A stretch of DNA of 64,000 bases from NCBI GenBank assembly GCA_965216845.1, contig OZ244200.1:1922001-1986000 (forward strand), read 5' to 3'. The number at the start of each line of letters is the position of its first letter. Position 1 is the stretch's first letter. Both the position numbers and the translations under genes were made by a program. Source of the DNA: Panacagrimonas sp965216845. GTDB lineage: Bacteria > Pseudomonadota > Gammaproteobacteria > Nevskiales > Nevskiaceae. This document shows positions 8,315-16,550 of this stretch, piece after piece. Under the pieces are notes generated by a model that saw only the letters and a program-made list of their open reading frames with translations, was not told the DNA's origin and made no database searches.

Positions 8315-8387
8315 TGCGAATCGAAGAAGAAGCAATCTCCTCAAACGCTGGCGATGACCAACACGGCGTGGTCGCTAGCGCAATGAC
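8310..8387. repeat. 78-bp MITE-like repeat with GTCATTGCG inverted ends
   Basis: GTCATTGCG (8310-8318) and CGCAATGAC (8379-8387) are perfect 9-bp inverted ends, with GAAGCAATCTCC inside. This is a common class of dispersed proteobacterial repeat. The ATG of the BPSS1780-like gene (8312-8314) lies inside the left arm, so the element supplies that gene's start codon and upstream region. A diverged copy lies at 5459-5533. Confidence 0.7.
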
Positions 8388-8521
8388 GCTGAAAAAGTCA
8401 TCAACTCGGTGCATCTGGTCAGGCCCTTGAAGTCAGCGCGTCAGGTTCGCAGCTTAGCCGTTCACGTCCGCCGATGTCGCTACCGGTTCGCCGAATCATC
8501 ATCCCGTCGTATGCTGGGCGG

Positions 8522-9895
8522 ATGATCGCGATTTCATTCGCCACCGAATTCAGGCGCCGCTGGCTGACTCGCTCGGCGCTGCTGGCTTTGGCCCTGGTAT
8601 TGATTGCCGGTCAATCTCCCGCGGCAACCGAGTTGCAGGTAAACCTGCCCGCCTTGCCTTCGTTGCCGCCGGCGACCACCGTTGGCGCCAGAGGCCTGCC
8701 GCACCAGGCAAAGTTGACGCGCGCATTGCGCGATGAACGACTCACCGAAGCGCGGAAACTGGCGCAAACCAGTTTGCAGCTGACGCGGGAAGCTTTTGGG
8801 CCAGAACACCCCAAAACGGCGGCGGCCCAAGCCAATCTGGGCATCGTCAAGCAGGCCATGGGTGATCACGTGCAGGCGGTGGCAACGCTGAAAAAGGCGA
8901 TTGGCGATCTGGAAGAAGCCGGTGATCGCCATGATCCACGTCTGCAGGCGCCCTGGTATGCCCTGGGTCTGGCCTATCTGCATTCAGGGCAAGCACGCGG
9001 TGCGATCGAGGCCATGGGCAGCGCCTTGCATCTGCGCCGCATCAATGCCGGCCTGTTTGCCTCTGGCCAGGACAAGGTGCTGGATGCGCTGGCGCGCGCG
9101 CATCACCTGATGGGCGCCACGCCGATTGCGGACGAATACCAGTTGCGTCGTCTGCAATTGATCGAGCGCTCTGCCGGCATTGTCGATCCGGCCTTTGATG
9201 AGGCGATCACCGCGCTGGCGCAGTGGTTTGCGTTCACCAATCGCCCCGGCGACGAGCGGCGGGTGTATGCCTACGCGGTGGAACGCCTGGGCCGGGTGAT
9301 GGACACCAAGCATCCCCGTTTCATCGCCCCCTTGCTGGGGGCGGCGCGCAGTTTTCGCCAATCACCGCAGGCCGATGTCAGTGCCAAGATTGATTTGCCG
9401 GCTTACGACATTTTCCCGGATCAGGCATTGCGGCACGCCAAGCGCATCGTGGAACAACATCCCGAAGCGAGCTTGGCGCAAAAGGTGGCGGTGATGGAGG
9501 AAAGCGGCAATTTTGCGTTCACCAACGGACGCCGCGGTTCGGCCGCGCAAATGTGGGCGAACGCCATCGCGCTGTTGCCGGCCGACTCGGCGCAGGCCCA
9601 GCGCATCGCCTCGCCTGAACTGCTGAGCTTTCGCCCGCCGAAACTGAGCAACGATGACGCGGCGGCCACGCACAGCATCTTCGTACTGGCGGAGTTCACC
9701 GTGACCGAGTTCGGGCGGGTGGAAGATATCCGCATCCTGGAGGCCGGGCCCGGTGAGGGCGCGCGCGTGCAAGCCGCCAAGACCAAGCTCAGGCGCGCAT
9801 TGAAATTTGCGCGCGTTCGGCCGCGCCTGGTGTCCGGCGAACTCAAACCGGCGCCGGCGGTTCGTCTGCGGTTCAGCTTTGCTGCGTCAGGATAG
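8522..9895 (+). CDS. Secreted TPR protein with TonB-like C-terminal domain
   Basis: Chosen start ATG 8522 (457 residues); an upstream in-frame start at 8474 adds 16 residues ahead of the signal sequence. A signal peptide (LLALALVLIAGQSPAATE) is followed by tetratricopeptide-like helices (about 60-330; EARKLAQTSLQLTREAFGPEHPKTA resembles kinesin-light-chain-type TPRs). The C-terminal 90 residues (FVLAEFTVTEFGRVEDIRIL, then LKFARVRPRL and VRLRFSF) match the TonB C-terminal fold. It opens a run of twelve same-strand genes that includes a TolQ/ExbB-like channel, which makes a TonB-like domain here notable. Family assignments are by pattern only. Confidence 0.75.
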   Translation: MIAISFATEFRRRWLTRSALLALALVLIAGQSPAATELQVNLPALPSLPPATTVGARGLPHQAKLTRALRDERLTEARKLAQTSLQLTREAFGPEHPKTAAAQANLGIVKQAMGDHVQAVATLKKAIGDLEEAGDRHDPRLQAPWYALGLAYLHSGQARGAIEAMGSALHLRRINAGLFASGQDKVLDALARAHHLMGATPIADEYQLRRLQLIERSAGIVDPAFDEAITALAQWFAFTNRPGDERRVYAYAVERLGRVMDTKHPRFIAPLLGAARSFRQSPQADVSAKIDLPAYDIFPDQALRHAKRIVEQHPEASLAQKVAVMEESGNFAFTNGRRGSAAQMWANAIALLPADSAQAQRIASPELLSFRPPKLSNDDAAATHSIFVLAEFTVTEFGRVEDIRILEAGPGEGARVQAAKTKLRRALKFARVRPRLVSGELKPAPAVRLRFSFAASG

Positions 9896-9963
9896 GCGCC
9901 CGCGCGCGAAACTTGACGCTGCTGTTACCGTCTAAGCGCACAGTGAACCGTCCGAACCCGCCC

Positions 9964-10599
9964 ATGCGCCTGACTCAGCTCTCAAACCGATTCCTGCTTG
10001 CGATGGCGGTTCTGACCCTGTCCGCCTGCGCAACAACGCCGCCAGCGCCGCCGGCGCCTCCATCACCTTCAACGCCGCCATCCGCGCCGCCGCCGTCCAG
10101 TCAGAACAGTGACTCGAATCAGGTTTCGCAACAGGCCGCACCCTCGCCGTCGGGCGCTGAGACTGAGGATGCCTCGCAAGTGGGGGCGGCGGGATCAACC
10201 GACGAAGAGCGTCAGGCGGCGCTGGACGGCCAGTTTGAAGAATCTCTGGGTGAATTTGACGAACGCCTGGCGCGCGAACAGATCGCTTTGCAGAAAAAAC
10301 GTGAGGCTGCCGCCGCTGGGGCGCCGCCGCCCGGATCGGAAGCCGGCGATGAGGCCGGCGACGGATTCCCCGGCATTGAGGACGACGGCGAGATTCTTGT
10401 CCCGCCAGCGCCGCGCACCGCCGCCTCGCGCGGCAAGCCGGGTGAAAACGATATTCCGCCCGAAGCCGATATTCCCGACGGGCGCGATGACGATGTGGTG
10501 GCGCGTCAGCTACGCGAAGCGGCGGAGCAGGAGCCAGACCCGGTGTTGCGCAAAAAACTCTGGGATGAGTATCGCGCCTACAAGAACAACAAGGGTTAG
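9964..10599 (+). CDS. Predicted lipoprotein with Pro/Ala/Ser-rich linker
   Basis: From ATG 9964 (211 residues; an upstream in-frame start at 9913 would bury the signal) the N-terminus FLLAMAVLTLSACATTPP has a lipobox LSAC with Cys at about 21. A long PPAPPAPPSP-type linker (25-70) is followed by acidic and charged helical sequence (EESLGEFDERLAREQIALQK). The last part (EQEPDPVLRKKLWDEYRAYK) is helical. No enzyme motif is visible. It sits 3 bp before the next lipoprotein gene, so they are co-transcribed. It probably acts as an envelope component of the cluster. Confidence 0.7.
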   Translation: MRLTQLSNRFLLAMAVLTLSACATTPPAPPAPPSPSTPPSAPPPSSQNSDSNQVSQQAAPSPSGAETEDASQVGAAGSTDEERQAALDGQFEESLGEFDERLAREQIALQKKREAAAAGAPPPGSEAGDEAGDGFPGIEDDGEILVPPAPRTAASRGKPGENDIPPEADIPDGRDDDVVARQLREAAEQEPDPVLRKKLWDEYRAYKNNKG

Positions 10600-10602
10600 G
10601 TC

Positions 10603-11808
10603 ATGATCGTCATCGGCCGCCGCTTCTGGGTCTTGCCGCTGATCGCATCGCTGATGGTGAGCACCGGCTGTGTGCAGCGCACGGTTAAAAAAGTGAACAG
10701 CGTGCCGGCTGCCCACGCGGAGCAGGAAATCGCCAGCACGCAGTTGCTGGATATCGCCATCACCGCCTTTGATCCCAATATTCCGGACGGTATCAAGGAG
10801 CGCGAAGAACAACGTATTTTCCCGGTGGTGCGTGAAGCCGAAGCGCAATTCATTCCCTATCAGTTACGCGACACCCTGGAAGGCACGGGGTATTGGGGCG
10901 CGGTACGTGTGGTGCCGTACCACACCGGCACCACCGACGTGAACGTCACTGGCCGGATACTGGCGTCTGACGGCGAGGTCTTGTCGATCAACGTGCAGGC
11001 GCGTGACGCCACTGGCCGGTTGTGGTTGAACAAGAACTATGAGGAAAGTGCGGCCGAGTTGGCGTACACGGAAAAGTTGCCAGAGCGTGTGGATCCCTTC
11101 CAGGATTTATACAACCGCGTGGCCAACGATCTTTTGCTGGAGCGGCGCAAGCTGGATGCTACCGCCACTCGCCGCGTGCAGCAGATTGCCGATCTTCGCT
11201 TTGCGCGCGATCTGTCACCAGAGCGCTTTGCGGGCTATCTCAAACAGGACAAGTCGGGCCGCTACCGCATCGCCCGCCTGCCGCCGCAGGGCGATCCTAT
11301 CCTGCAAAAAGTGGATGCGATCCGCGAGCGTGATGACCTGCTGATCGACACCCTGGATCAGCATTACGGCGCTTTCAAACAAGGTATGAACACGCCTTAT
11401 TTTGAATGGCGCAAGGCCAGCTATACCGAGGCGGTTTCGCTGCGCGAACTCAAACAGTCGGCGCTTTTACGCAAGGCGCTGGGTGCGGCGGCCATCGTCG
11501 GCGGCATCGTGGTGGCGAGCAAGGCTGGTAATTCGGCGGAGTCGATTGCCGGTCAGGCCGGCGTGATCGGCGGCATCTACGCGGTTAAGAGCGGGTTCGA
11601 CAAGGGCAAGGAAGCCGAAATTCATGCCGAGGCCCTGAAGGAATTGGGTGCATCTCTGGAAGCGGATCTGGAGCCGCAAACAGTGGAACTGGAAGGCAAA
11701 ACCGTCACCCTGACCGGCTCGGCCGAAGCCCAATACACGCAATGGCGCGCGCTGTTGAAACAGATCTACGAAGAGGAGACCGGGCTGGGCGCGGGAGCGG
11801 GCTCCTGA
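10603..11808 (+). CDS. Predicted lipoprotein of the vWA/TolQ-like cluster
   Basis: The 401-residue protein has a signal peptide and lipobox (LIASLMVSTGCVQRT, Cys about 23). The body has a mixed alpha/beta domain (about 45-170; DIAITAFDPNIPDGIKEREE; YWGAVRVVPYHTGTTDVNV) reminiscent of outer-membrane assembly lipoproteins. A Gly/Ala-rich hydrophobic stretch follows at about 290-330 (KALGAAAIVGGIVVASKAGN; AGVIGGIYAVKSG), then a charged C-terminus. The hydrophobic stretch could insert into or lie on a membrane. No named family is recognised with certainty. It is in tight linkage with neighbours on both sides. Confidence 0.7.
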   Translation: MIVIGRRFWVLPLIASLMVSTGCVQRTVKKVNSVPAAHAEQEIASTQLLDIAITAFDPNIPDGIKEREEQRIFPVVREAEAQFIPYQLRDTLEGTGYWGAVRVVPYHTGTTDVNVTGRILASDGEVLSINVQARDATGRLWLNKNYEESAAELAYTEKLPERVDPFQDLYNRVANDLLLERRKLDATATRRVQQIADLRFARDLSPERFAGYLKQDKSGRYRIARLPPQGDPILQKVDAIRERDDLLIDTLDQHYGAFKQGMNTPYFEWRKASYTEAVSLRELKQSALLRKALGAAAIVGGIVVASKAGNSAESIAGQAGVIGGIYAVKSGFDKGKEAEIHAEALKELGASLEADLEPQTVELEGKTVTLTGSAEAQYTQWRALLKQIYEEETGLGAGAGS

Positions 11809-11881
11809 TTGCCGGGTCATTGGGCCGTTCTATCGGACGATAAAACCTTTTCGTCGGCCATGGCCCAGTATCATCAGCGAT

Positions 11882-13441
11882 ATGAGCAGCGCGACTGATT
11901 CCGACGCCCATCAGGACGCTTTCGAGCGAATTGCGCCGGTGGTGCCGCCACCCTTGGCCAAGCAAGCGCCGGCCGAACCGCCGCCCGCCGCCTCGCCGGG
12001 ATTTTCCGCGCGTGGCGTGGTTCTGGCGCTGGTCGCCTTGTTGTTACTGGCGGCCGTGCTGTTCGGCTGGCTGTCTCAACGCGAACCGCCGACGCCGACG
12101 ACGCATGCTGAGCCAACAGCGCCAGCGCCGGTCGCCGCCGTCGAAAAATCTACCGCGCAAACGAGTGTGGAACCACGCAAGTCAGCCGAAGACATCTTGA
12201 ATGATCCGGACAGCCTGCGCCGGCGACAAGCGGCGCAGACCGCGCGCAAGAAAGCCGAATCACTGACCAGTGCGCTGAAGCAACAGGCAGTGGAGCAATG
12301 GGCTGGCGCGCCGTTTGCGACGGTGGTTGGGCAGATGGAGTCGGCTGAGCGTGCGTTCGAGGCCAGAGAATTTGCGGCGGCGCAAAAACAATTCGAAGCC
12401 ACCGTGCTGAGTCTGGAGAAGTTGCAATCGCAAGTCGCATCAGTGCTGGATCAAGCAATTCAGCGCGGAATCACCGCGCTGGAAAATGCGGATGGGATCG
12501 CCGCCGCACAGGCCTTTGAGCTTGCGTTGGCGATCGAGACCGAAAACGCGCAAGCCAAACGCGGCATGCAGCGCGTGGCAGTTCTGGATCAGGTGTTGGA
12601 GACCTTACGCGGTGCTGAATCTGCCGAGAATGCGGGACAGATTCAGGCCGCGTACGATGCCTATGATGCGGCGGTTCAGCTGGACCCAGACAATCAGACG
12701 GGGCAATCCGGTCGAAAGCGCATGCAGGCGACGCTCAACAATCGGGCTTATCAGCAATCCGTCGCCAGCGGCCTGTCCGCGCTGGATGCGGGCGATGTTG
12801 CCGGCGCGCGCGCGGCGTTTCAAAAGGCGCTGAAACTTCAGCCTGGCGGTGAGGCCGCGCGAGAAGGGCTTGCGCGGGTCGGCGCCTTGCAGGACAGCGC
12901 GCGCATCGCCGAGTTGTTGCAACAGGCTTCGAACGCGCTGGCCGCAGAGCAATGGTCGGATGCGGTGTCGCATTATCAGTCGGCATTGAAGATCGATCCC
13001 AATCTGGTCGAAGCCGGCAATGGACTGGAGGCCGCGCAAGCACGGGCGACGTTGGATCAAAAAATGAAGCAGTTCATCGACCAGCCGCAACGCTTGCATT
13101 CAGCCAGCGTGCGTCAGGCGGCGGATGCACTGTTGCAGCACGCGCAAGGCGTTTCTCCCGCTGGCCCCGTGCTGCAGCAACAGATGGCGCAGCTGCAAAG
13201 CGCCATCGCCCTGGCCACCACGCCGGTGACGGTAGCTTTTGCTTCGGATGGCCAAACCCAAGTGACGCTTTACAAGGTTGGCGATCTCGGTCGCTTTGAT
13301 CGCAAAAACCTGTCACTGAAACCGGGCAAATATGTCGCCGTTGGCGTGCGGCCCGGCTATCGCGATGTGCGCAAAAGCTTTGAGGTGTCCGCGCAATCTT
13401 CCAGCGCGCCCATCGTCATTCGCTGCGAGGAACCAATATGA
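11882..13441 (+). CDS. Single-pass inner-membrane TPR protein
   Basis: The 519-residue protein has a Pro-rich cytoplasmic N-terminus (1-43), one TM helix (44-63, GVVLALVALLLLAAVLFGWL), an Ala/Gln-rich coiled region (about 100-190) and periplasmic TPR-like repeats (about 190-390; AAYDAYDAAVQLDPDNQTGQ, ARAAFQKALKLQPGGEAARE and AVSHYQSALKIDPNLVEAGN share the LDP/LQP/IDP turn). The last 60 residues (VTLYKVGDLGRFDRKNLSLK, then LKPGKYVAVGVRPGYRDV) resemble a PEGA-type beta domain. It overlaps the PEGA/FGE gene by 4 bp (ATGA). TPRs suggest it scaffolds other cluster proteins. Confidence 0.78.
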   Translation: MSSATDSDAHQDAFERIAPVVPPPLAKQAPAEPPPAASPGFSARGVVLALVALLLLAAVLFGWLSQREPPTPTTHAEPTAPAPVAAVEKSTAQTSVEPRKSAEDILNDPDSLRRRQAAQTARKKAESLTSALKQQAVEQWAGAPFATVVGQMESAERAFEAREFAAAQKQFEATVLSLEKLQSQVASVLDQAIQRGITALENADGIAAAQAFELALAIETENAQAKRGMQRVAVLDQVLETLRGAESAENAGQIQAAYDAYDAAVQLDPDNQTGQSGRKRMQATLNNRAYQQSVASGLSALDAGDVAGARAAFQKALKLQPGGEAAREGLARVGALQDSARIAELLQQASNALAAEQWSDAVSHYQSALKIDPNLVEAGNGLEAAQARATLDQKMKQFIDQPQRLHSASVRQAADALLQHAQGVSPAGPVLQQQMAQLQSAIALATTPVTVAFASDGQTQVTLYKVGDLGRFDRKNLSLKPGKYVAVGVRPGYRDVRKSFEVSAQSSSAPIVIRCEEPI

Positions 13442-15489
13442 GCGCCGATGCGGATCGCATCACACCGGTCGCATATCAACCGGCATCGCCCTCAAGCGGC
13501 GGTGATGGCAAAAAGCGTCCACCGCTGGCGCTGATCTTGGTCGCCGTCGCCCTGCTGGTCGGTGGCCTGTCGGCGTGGTTTTTCATCACTGCGGTTTCCA
13601 TCAAGCTGGATATTCATCCCGGGCCGGATGCTGTGGATATTTCCGGCGCGTTCGCCTTGCCGCTGGGCGAGCGCACTTTGCTGCGACCGGGCCAGGTGCG
13701 GATCAGCGCGAACAAACAGGGTTATCAGCCCTTGTCGGAGCCACTAAAAGTTGAAGATCAGCAGGATCAGATTTTTCAGTTTGAGCTGGAGAAACTGCCG
13801 GGCTTGCTGAACGTGATCTCCAGCCCGGCCGCGGCCTTGCACATTGACGGCAAGCCGGTGGGGACCACGCCTGTGGAATCGATTGAGCTGGCTGCCGGCA
13901 AGCACCAGCTGCGCTTAAGCGCCGAGCGGCACCAGGTCTTCGAGGCGGATATAGAGATCGAAGGCAAGGGTTTGACCCAGCGCTTTGAGGCGGAATTGGT
14001 GCCTGCCTGGGCAGAGGTGGCGTTTTCCTCAGAACCAGGCGGCGCATCCGTTTCGCTGGGTGAGCAGCTTTTGGGAACGACACCGCTGACGGCGGAAATC
14101 GGCGCCGGAGCGCACGACATTAGCCTTAGTTTGGAGGGCTACAAGCCATGGCGCGGCAGCCTGAATGTAGTGGCGGATGTGGCCCAGACCTACCCCAAGG
14201 TGAAGCTGGAACGCGCGGACGCGGTGGTGAAATTATCCAGCACGCCCGGCGGCGCCAGCGTCACCGTGAGCGGAACCTTTCGCGGCAAAACGCCCTTGCG
14301 GCTGGCCATCAAACCCGAGGTGGCGCACCGCATCAAAGTCTCCAAAGCCGGGCACAAAAGCGCCGAACGCCGTCTGCGCCTGGCGCCCGGGGAAGCGCAG
14401 GATTTGTCGCTGCGTCTGGAGCCGATATTCGGCGTGCTGCAATTCGATATTCAGCCGCGCGATGCTGAGCTGCGGGTGAACGGAGAGCTGCAATCTCCGG
14501 GCACGGCGCAGCTGCGATTGCCCTCTGCGCCGCAGAAGGTCAGCGTCAGCAAAAAAGGTTTCGTCAGTCATGAAGCCACGGTGACACCGCGGCCGGGACT
14601 GGATCAGCAAGTCAAAGTGGTTTTGAAAACGCCAGCGGAGTTGAAAGCCGCCAGCGTGCCCAGGCAGATCAAAACCAGGGCCGGCCAGACCTTGAAACTG
14701 ATGCCGGTGGGCCGTTTCACCATGGGCAGCAAACGTGGCACGCAGGGGCGTCAGGCCAATGAAGGACAGCGGCCGGTGCGCTTGTCACGGCCGTTTTATC
14801 TGTCCACCACCGAAATCAGCAACGCGCAATACCGCAAATTTGATCGCAATTATTCCTCCGGCATTGTTGGCCGGCGCACCCTGGACAACGACAAACAACC
14901 GGTGGTGCGTTTAAGTTGGAACAAGGCGGTGGAGTATTGCAACTGGCTGAGTCAGCAGGATGGATTACCGCCGGCCTACGCGCCTGGAAGCGGCAAACTG
15001 GTCGAGCCGCTGAATCACGGCTATCGCCTGCCGACGGAGGCCGAATGGGCCTGGGCGGCGCGCTTTGCCGGTCGTAAAAAACCATTGCGTTATCCCTGGG
15101 GGCATGCCATGCCGCCCAGCGGTCGCGCTGGAAACTATGCGGATCTTTCCGCCGCCACCCTGGTCAGTGAACACCTGAACCAGTATCAGGATGGCTTTGC
15201 TACCACTGCCGCGGTGGGTAGCTTTCCCGCCAATCCCCTGGGCCTGTTTGATCTGGGCGGCAATGTGTCCGAGTGGGTGCATGACCGCTACGGCAGCGCC
15301 TTGGTGATTGGCGCCAAGGAACAGACTGATCCATTGGGTTCGGAGCAGGGTAGTGAGCATGTGATTCGTGGCTCCAGCTGGATGCACGGGCGCATTACCG
15401 AACTTCGTCTGGCCTGGCGCGGTCATGGTCTGGAAGGCCGGCCGGACGTCGGCTTTCGCATCGCCCGTTATGTGGAGAACACGCCTTGA
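13438..15489 (+). CDS. Membrane-anchored protein with five PEGA repeats and a formylglycine-generating-enzyme-like domain
   Basis: The 683-residue protein has a TM helix at 29-52, then about five PEGA-type beta repeats (about 55-110, 120-185, 190-255, 260-325, 330-395), each with a GTTP/GKTP/SPGT turn and a KxG[YH]-type end (e.g. ASVSLGEQLLGTTPLTAEIG). Residues 415-683 form a SUMF1/FGE-sulfatase domain (FYLSTTEISNAQYRKF; HGYRLPTEAEWAWAARFAGR; FDLGGNVSEWVHDRYG; VGFRIAR). The Cys pair used by true formylglycine-generating enzymes is missing: the segment reads GSSWMHGRITELRLAWRGHG. The domain is therefore probably a binding or structural module. PEGA repeats are usually extracytoplasmic and surface- or polysaccharide-associated. 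Confidence 0.88.
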   Translation: MSADADRITPVAYQPASPSSGGDGKKRPPLALILVAVALLVGGLSAWFFITAVSIKLDIHPGPDAVDISGAFALPLGERTLLRPGQVRISANKQGYQPLSEPLKVEDQQDQIFQFELEKLPGLLNVISSPAAALHIDGKPVGTTPVESIELAAGKHQLRLSAERHQVFEADIEIEGKGLTQRFEAELVPAWAEVAFSSEPGGASVSLGEQLLGTTPLTAEIGAGAHDISLSLEGYKPWRGSLNVVADVAQTYPKVKLERADAVVKLSSTPGGASVTVSGTFRGKTPLRLAIKPEVAHRIKVSKAGHKSAERRLRLAPGEAQDLSLRLEPIFGVLQFDIQPRDAELRVNGELQSPGTAQLRLPSAPQKVSVSKKGFVSHEATVTPRPGLDQQVKVVLKTPAELKAASVPRQIKTRAGQTLKLMPVGRFTMGSKRGTQGRQANEGQRPVRLSRPFYLSTTEISNAQYRKFDRNYSSGIVGRRTLDNDKQPVVRLSWNKAVEYCNWLSQQDGLPPAYAPGSGKLVEPLNHGYRLPTEAEWAWAARFAGRKKPLRYPWGHAMPPSGRAGNYADLSAATLVSEHLNQYQDGFATTAAVGSFPANPLGLFDLGGNVSEWVHDRYGSALVIGAKEQTDPLGSEQGSEHVIRGSSWMHGRITELRLAWRGHGLEGRPDVGFRIARYVENTP

Positions 15490-15725
15490 GTAAGAATGGC
15501 CGCATGATGACGCGACCCATCGCCGTTTCGCTGGCAACGCTGTGGCTTTGCGCTTTCACCGCGCACGCGCAAGACGATGCATCTCCAGAAGCGGAACCGG
15601 AGGTGGAAATTGAGGCCTCGCCGGAGGCCGGCAAATCAGCTGGCGGCTCTGGCTCGTCAAAGAAATTTGTGCCGACCGAAGAAGTGTCGGCCGATCAGGA
15701 AGTAGATTTCCCCGCCGACATCTAA
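15486..15725 (+). CDS. Small secreted acidic protein
   Basis: The 79-residue protein starts at TTG 15486 (overlapping the upstream stop as TTGA, with GGAG 8-9 bases upstream) or at ATG 15504/15507. The N-terminus PIAVSLATLWLCAFTAHAQD is a clear signal peptide with AHA cleavage. The mature part is short, acidic and disordered (EAEPEVEIEASPEAGKSAGG), ending SADQEVDFPADI. No family is recognised. It lies 12 bp before the TolQ-like gene within the operon and may be a small envelope accessory. Confidence 0.6.
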   Translation: MSKNGRMMTRPIAVSLATLWLCAFTAHAQDDASPEAEPEVEIEASPEAGKSAGGSGSSKKFVPTEEVSADQEVDFPADI

Positions 15726-15737
15726 TTTGGAAAAAAT

Positions 15738-16550
15738 ATGCGCCAGGGATTAGCCGCACGTTTCCCCTTCGAGTTTGTCTACCAGCTGTTTGCCTTGTTG
15801 TTGGCGGCCATTGTGGTGCACGCCGTTTACGTGGGTTTGATTCGGCCCAATGCACGGGCGGATTTGACGGCGCAGGCCGAGCAGTTGGCGGAAAATCCGG
15901 AATTTGAGCCTGAGCGTTCCCTGTGGGTGATGATCAAGGATCCGGAGCAGGAATTCTGTCTGGTGCTGATGCTGTGGGCGGCGGCCATCATGGCGCTGAA
16001 GGCGCGCAACATGATGGCCGAGCGACGTCTGTTCGAGGCGGACTTATTTCACGTTTCAGAAGGTCAGAGCGTGTTGCCGGAGGACACGCGCGAATACGCA
16101 CGGGTGATTGAAGCGCTGCCGGAAAACGACCGCGAACGTCTGCTGCCGCGCGCGCTATTGGCGGCCTTGCACCGCTTTCGCGCGACCCGCAACGTGCAGG
16201 ATGTATCTGAAGCGGTGACGCGGGTTTGCGAGGAACAGAGCGATCGGCTGGACAGCGAGCTGGCGGTGGTGCGTTATATCGCCTGGGCGATTCCCGCCAT
16301 CGGTTTCATCGGCACCGTGCGCGGCATCGGCGACGCCCTGGCGCAGGCGCACAAGGCGGTGGAGGGCGATATCACCGGCGTCACCGAAAGCCTGGGTGTG
16401 GCCTTCAATTCCACCCTGTTCGCGCTGTTACTGAGCATCGTGCTGATGTTTCTGCTGTTTCAGTTGCAACTGGCGCAGGAGCGGCTGGTGCTGGATACAC
16501 ACACGCATTGCGATCGGCGGCTGGTGCATAACTTGCAGAGCTCGGCGTGA
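15738..16550 (+). CDS. MotA/TolQ/ExbB-type proton channel protein
   Basis: The 270-residue inner-membrane protein has TM segments at about 13-35, 71-88, 181-205 and 222-243, with a cytoplasmic helical region (90-175). The last two helices carry the family signature: AIPAIGFIGTVRGIGDAL and LGVAFNSTLFALLLSIVLM match the TM2/TM3 pore helices of ExbB/TolQ (GLLGTVxGI and A(L/F)xxTAxGL). Such proteins form pentamers that turn ion flow into torque on a dimeric ExbD/TolR/MotB partner. No ordinary exbD/tolR gene is present; the two vWA genes downstream are the likely partners. It overlaps the Hsp70-like gene by 4 bp. Confidence 0.9.
   Translation: MRQGLAARFPFEFVYQLFALLLAAIVVHAVYVGLIRPNARADLTAQAEQLAENPEFEPERSLWVMIKDPEQEFCLVLMLWAAAIMALKARNMMAERRLFEADLFHVSEGQSVLPEDTREYARVIEALPENDRERLLPRALLAALHRFRATRNVQDVSEAVTRVCEEQSDRLDSELAVVRYIAWAIPAIGFIGTVRGIGDALAQAHKAVEGDITGVTESLGVAFNSTLFALLLSIVLMFLLFQLQLAQERLVLDTHTHCDRRLVHNLQSSA

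Noticed and set aside
13438..15489. Active formylglycine-generating enzyme with a sulfatase partner
   Set aside because: The catalytic Cys pair is missing and no sulfatase gene is nearby.
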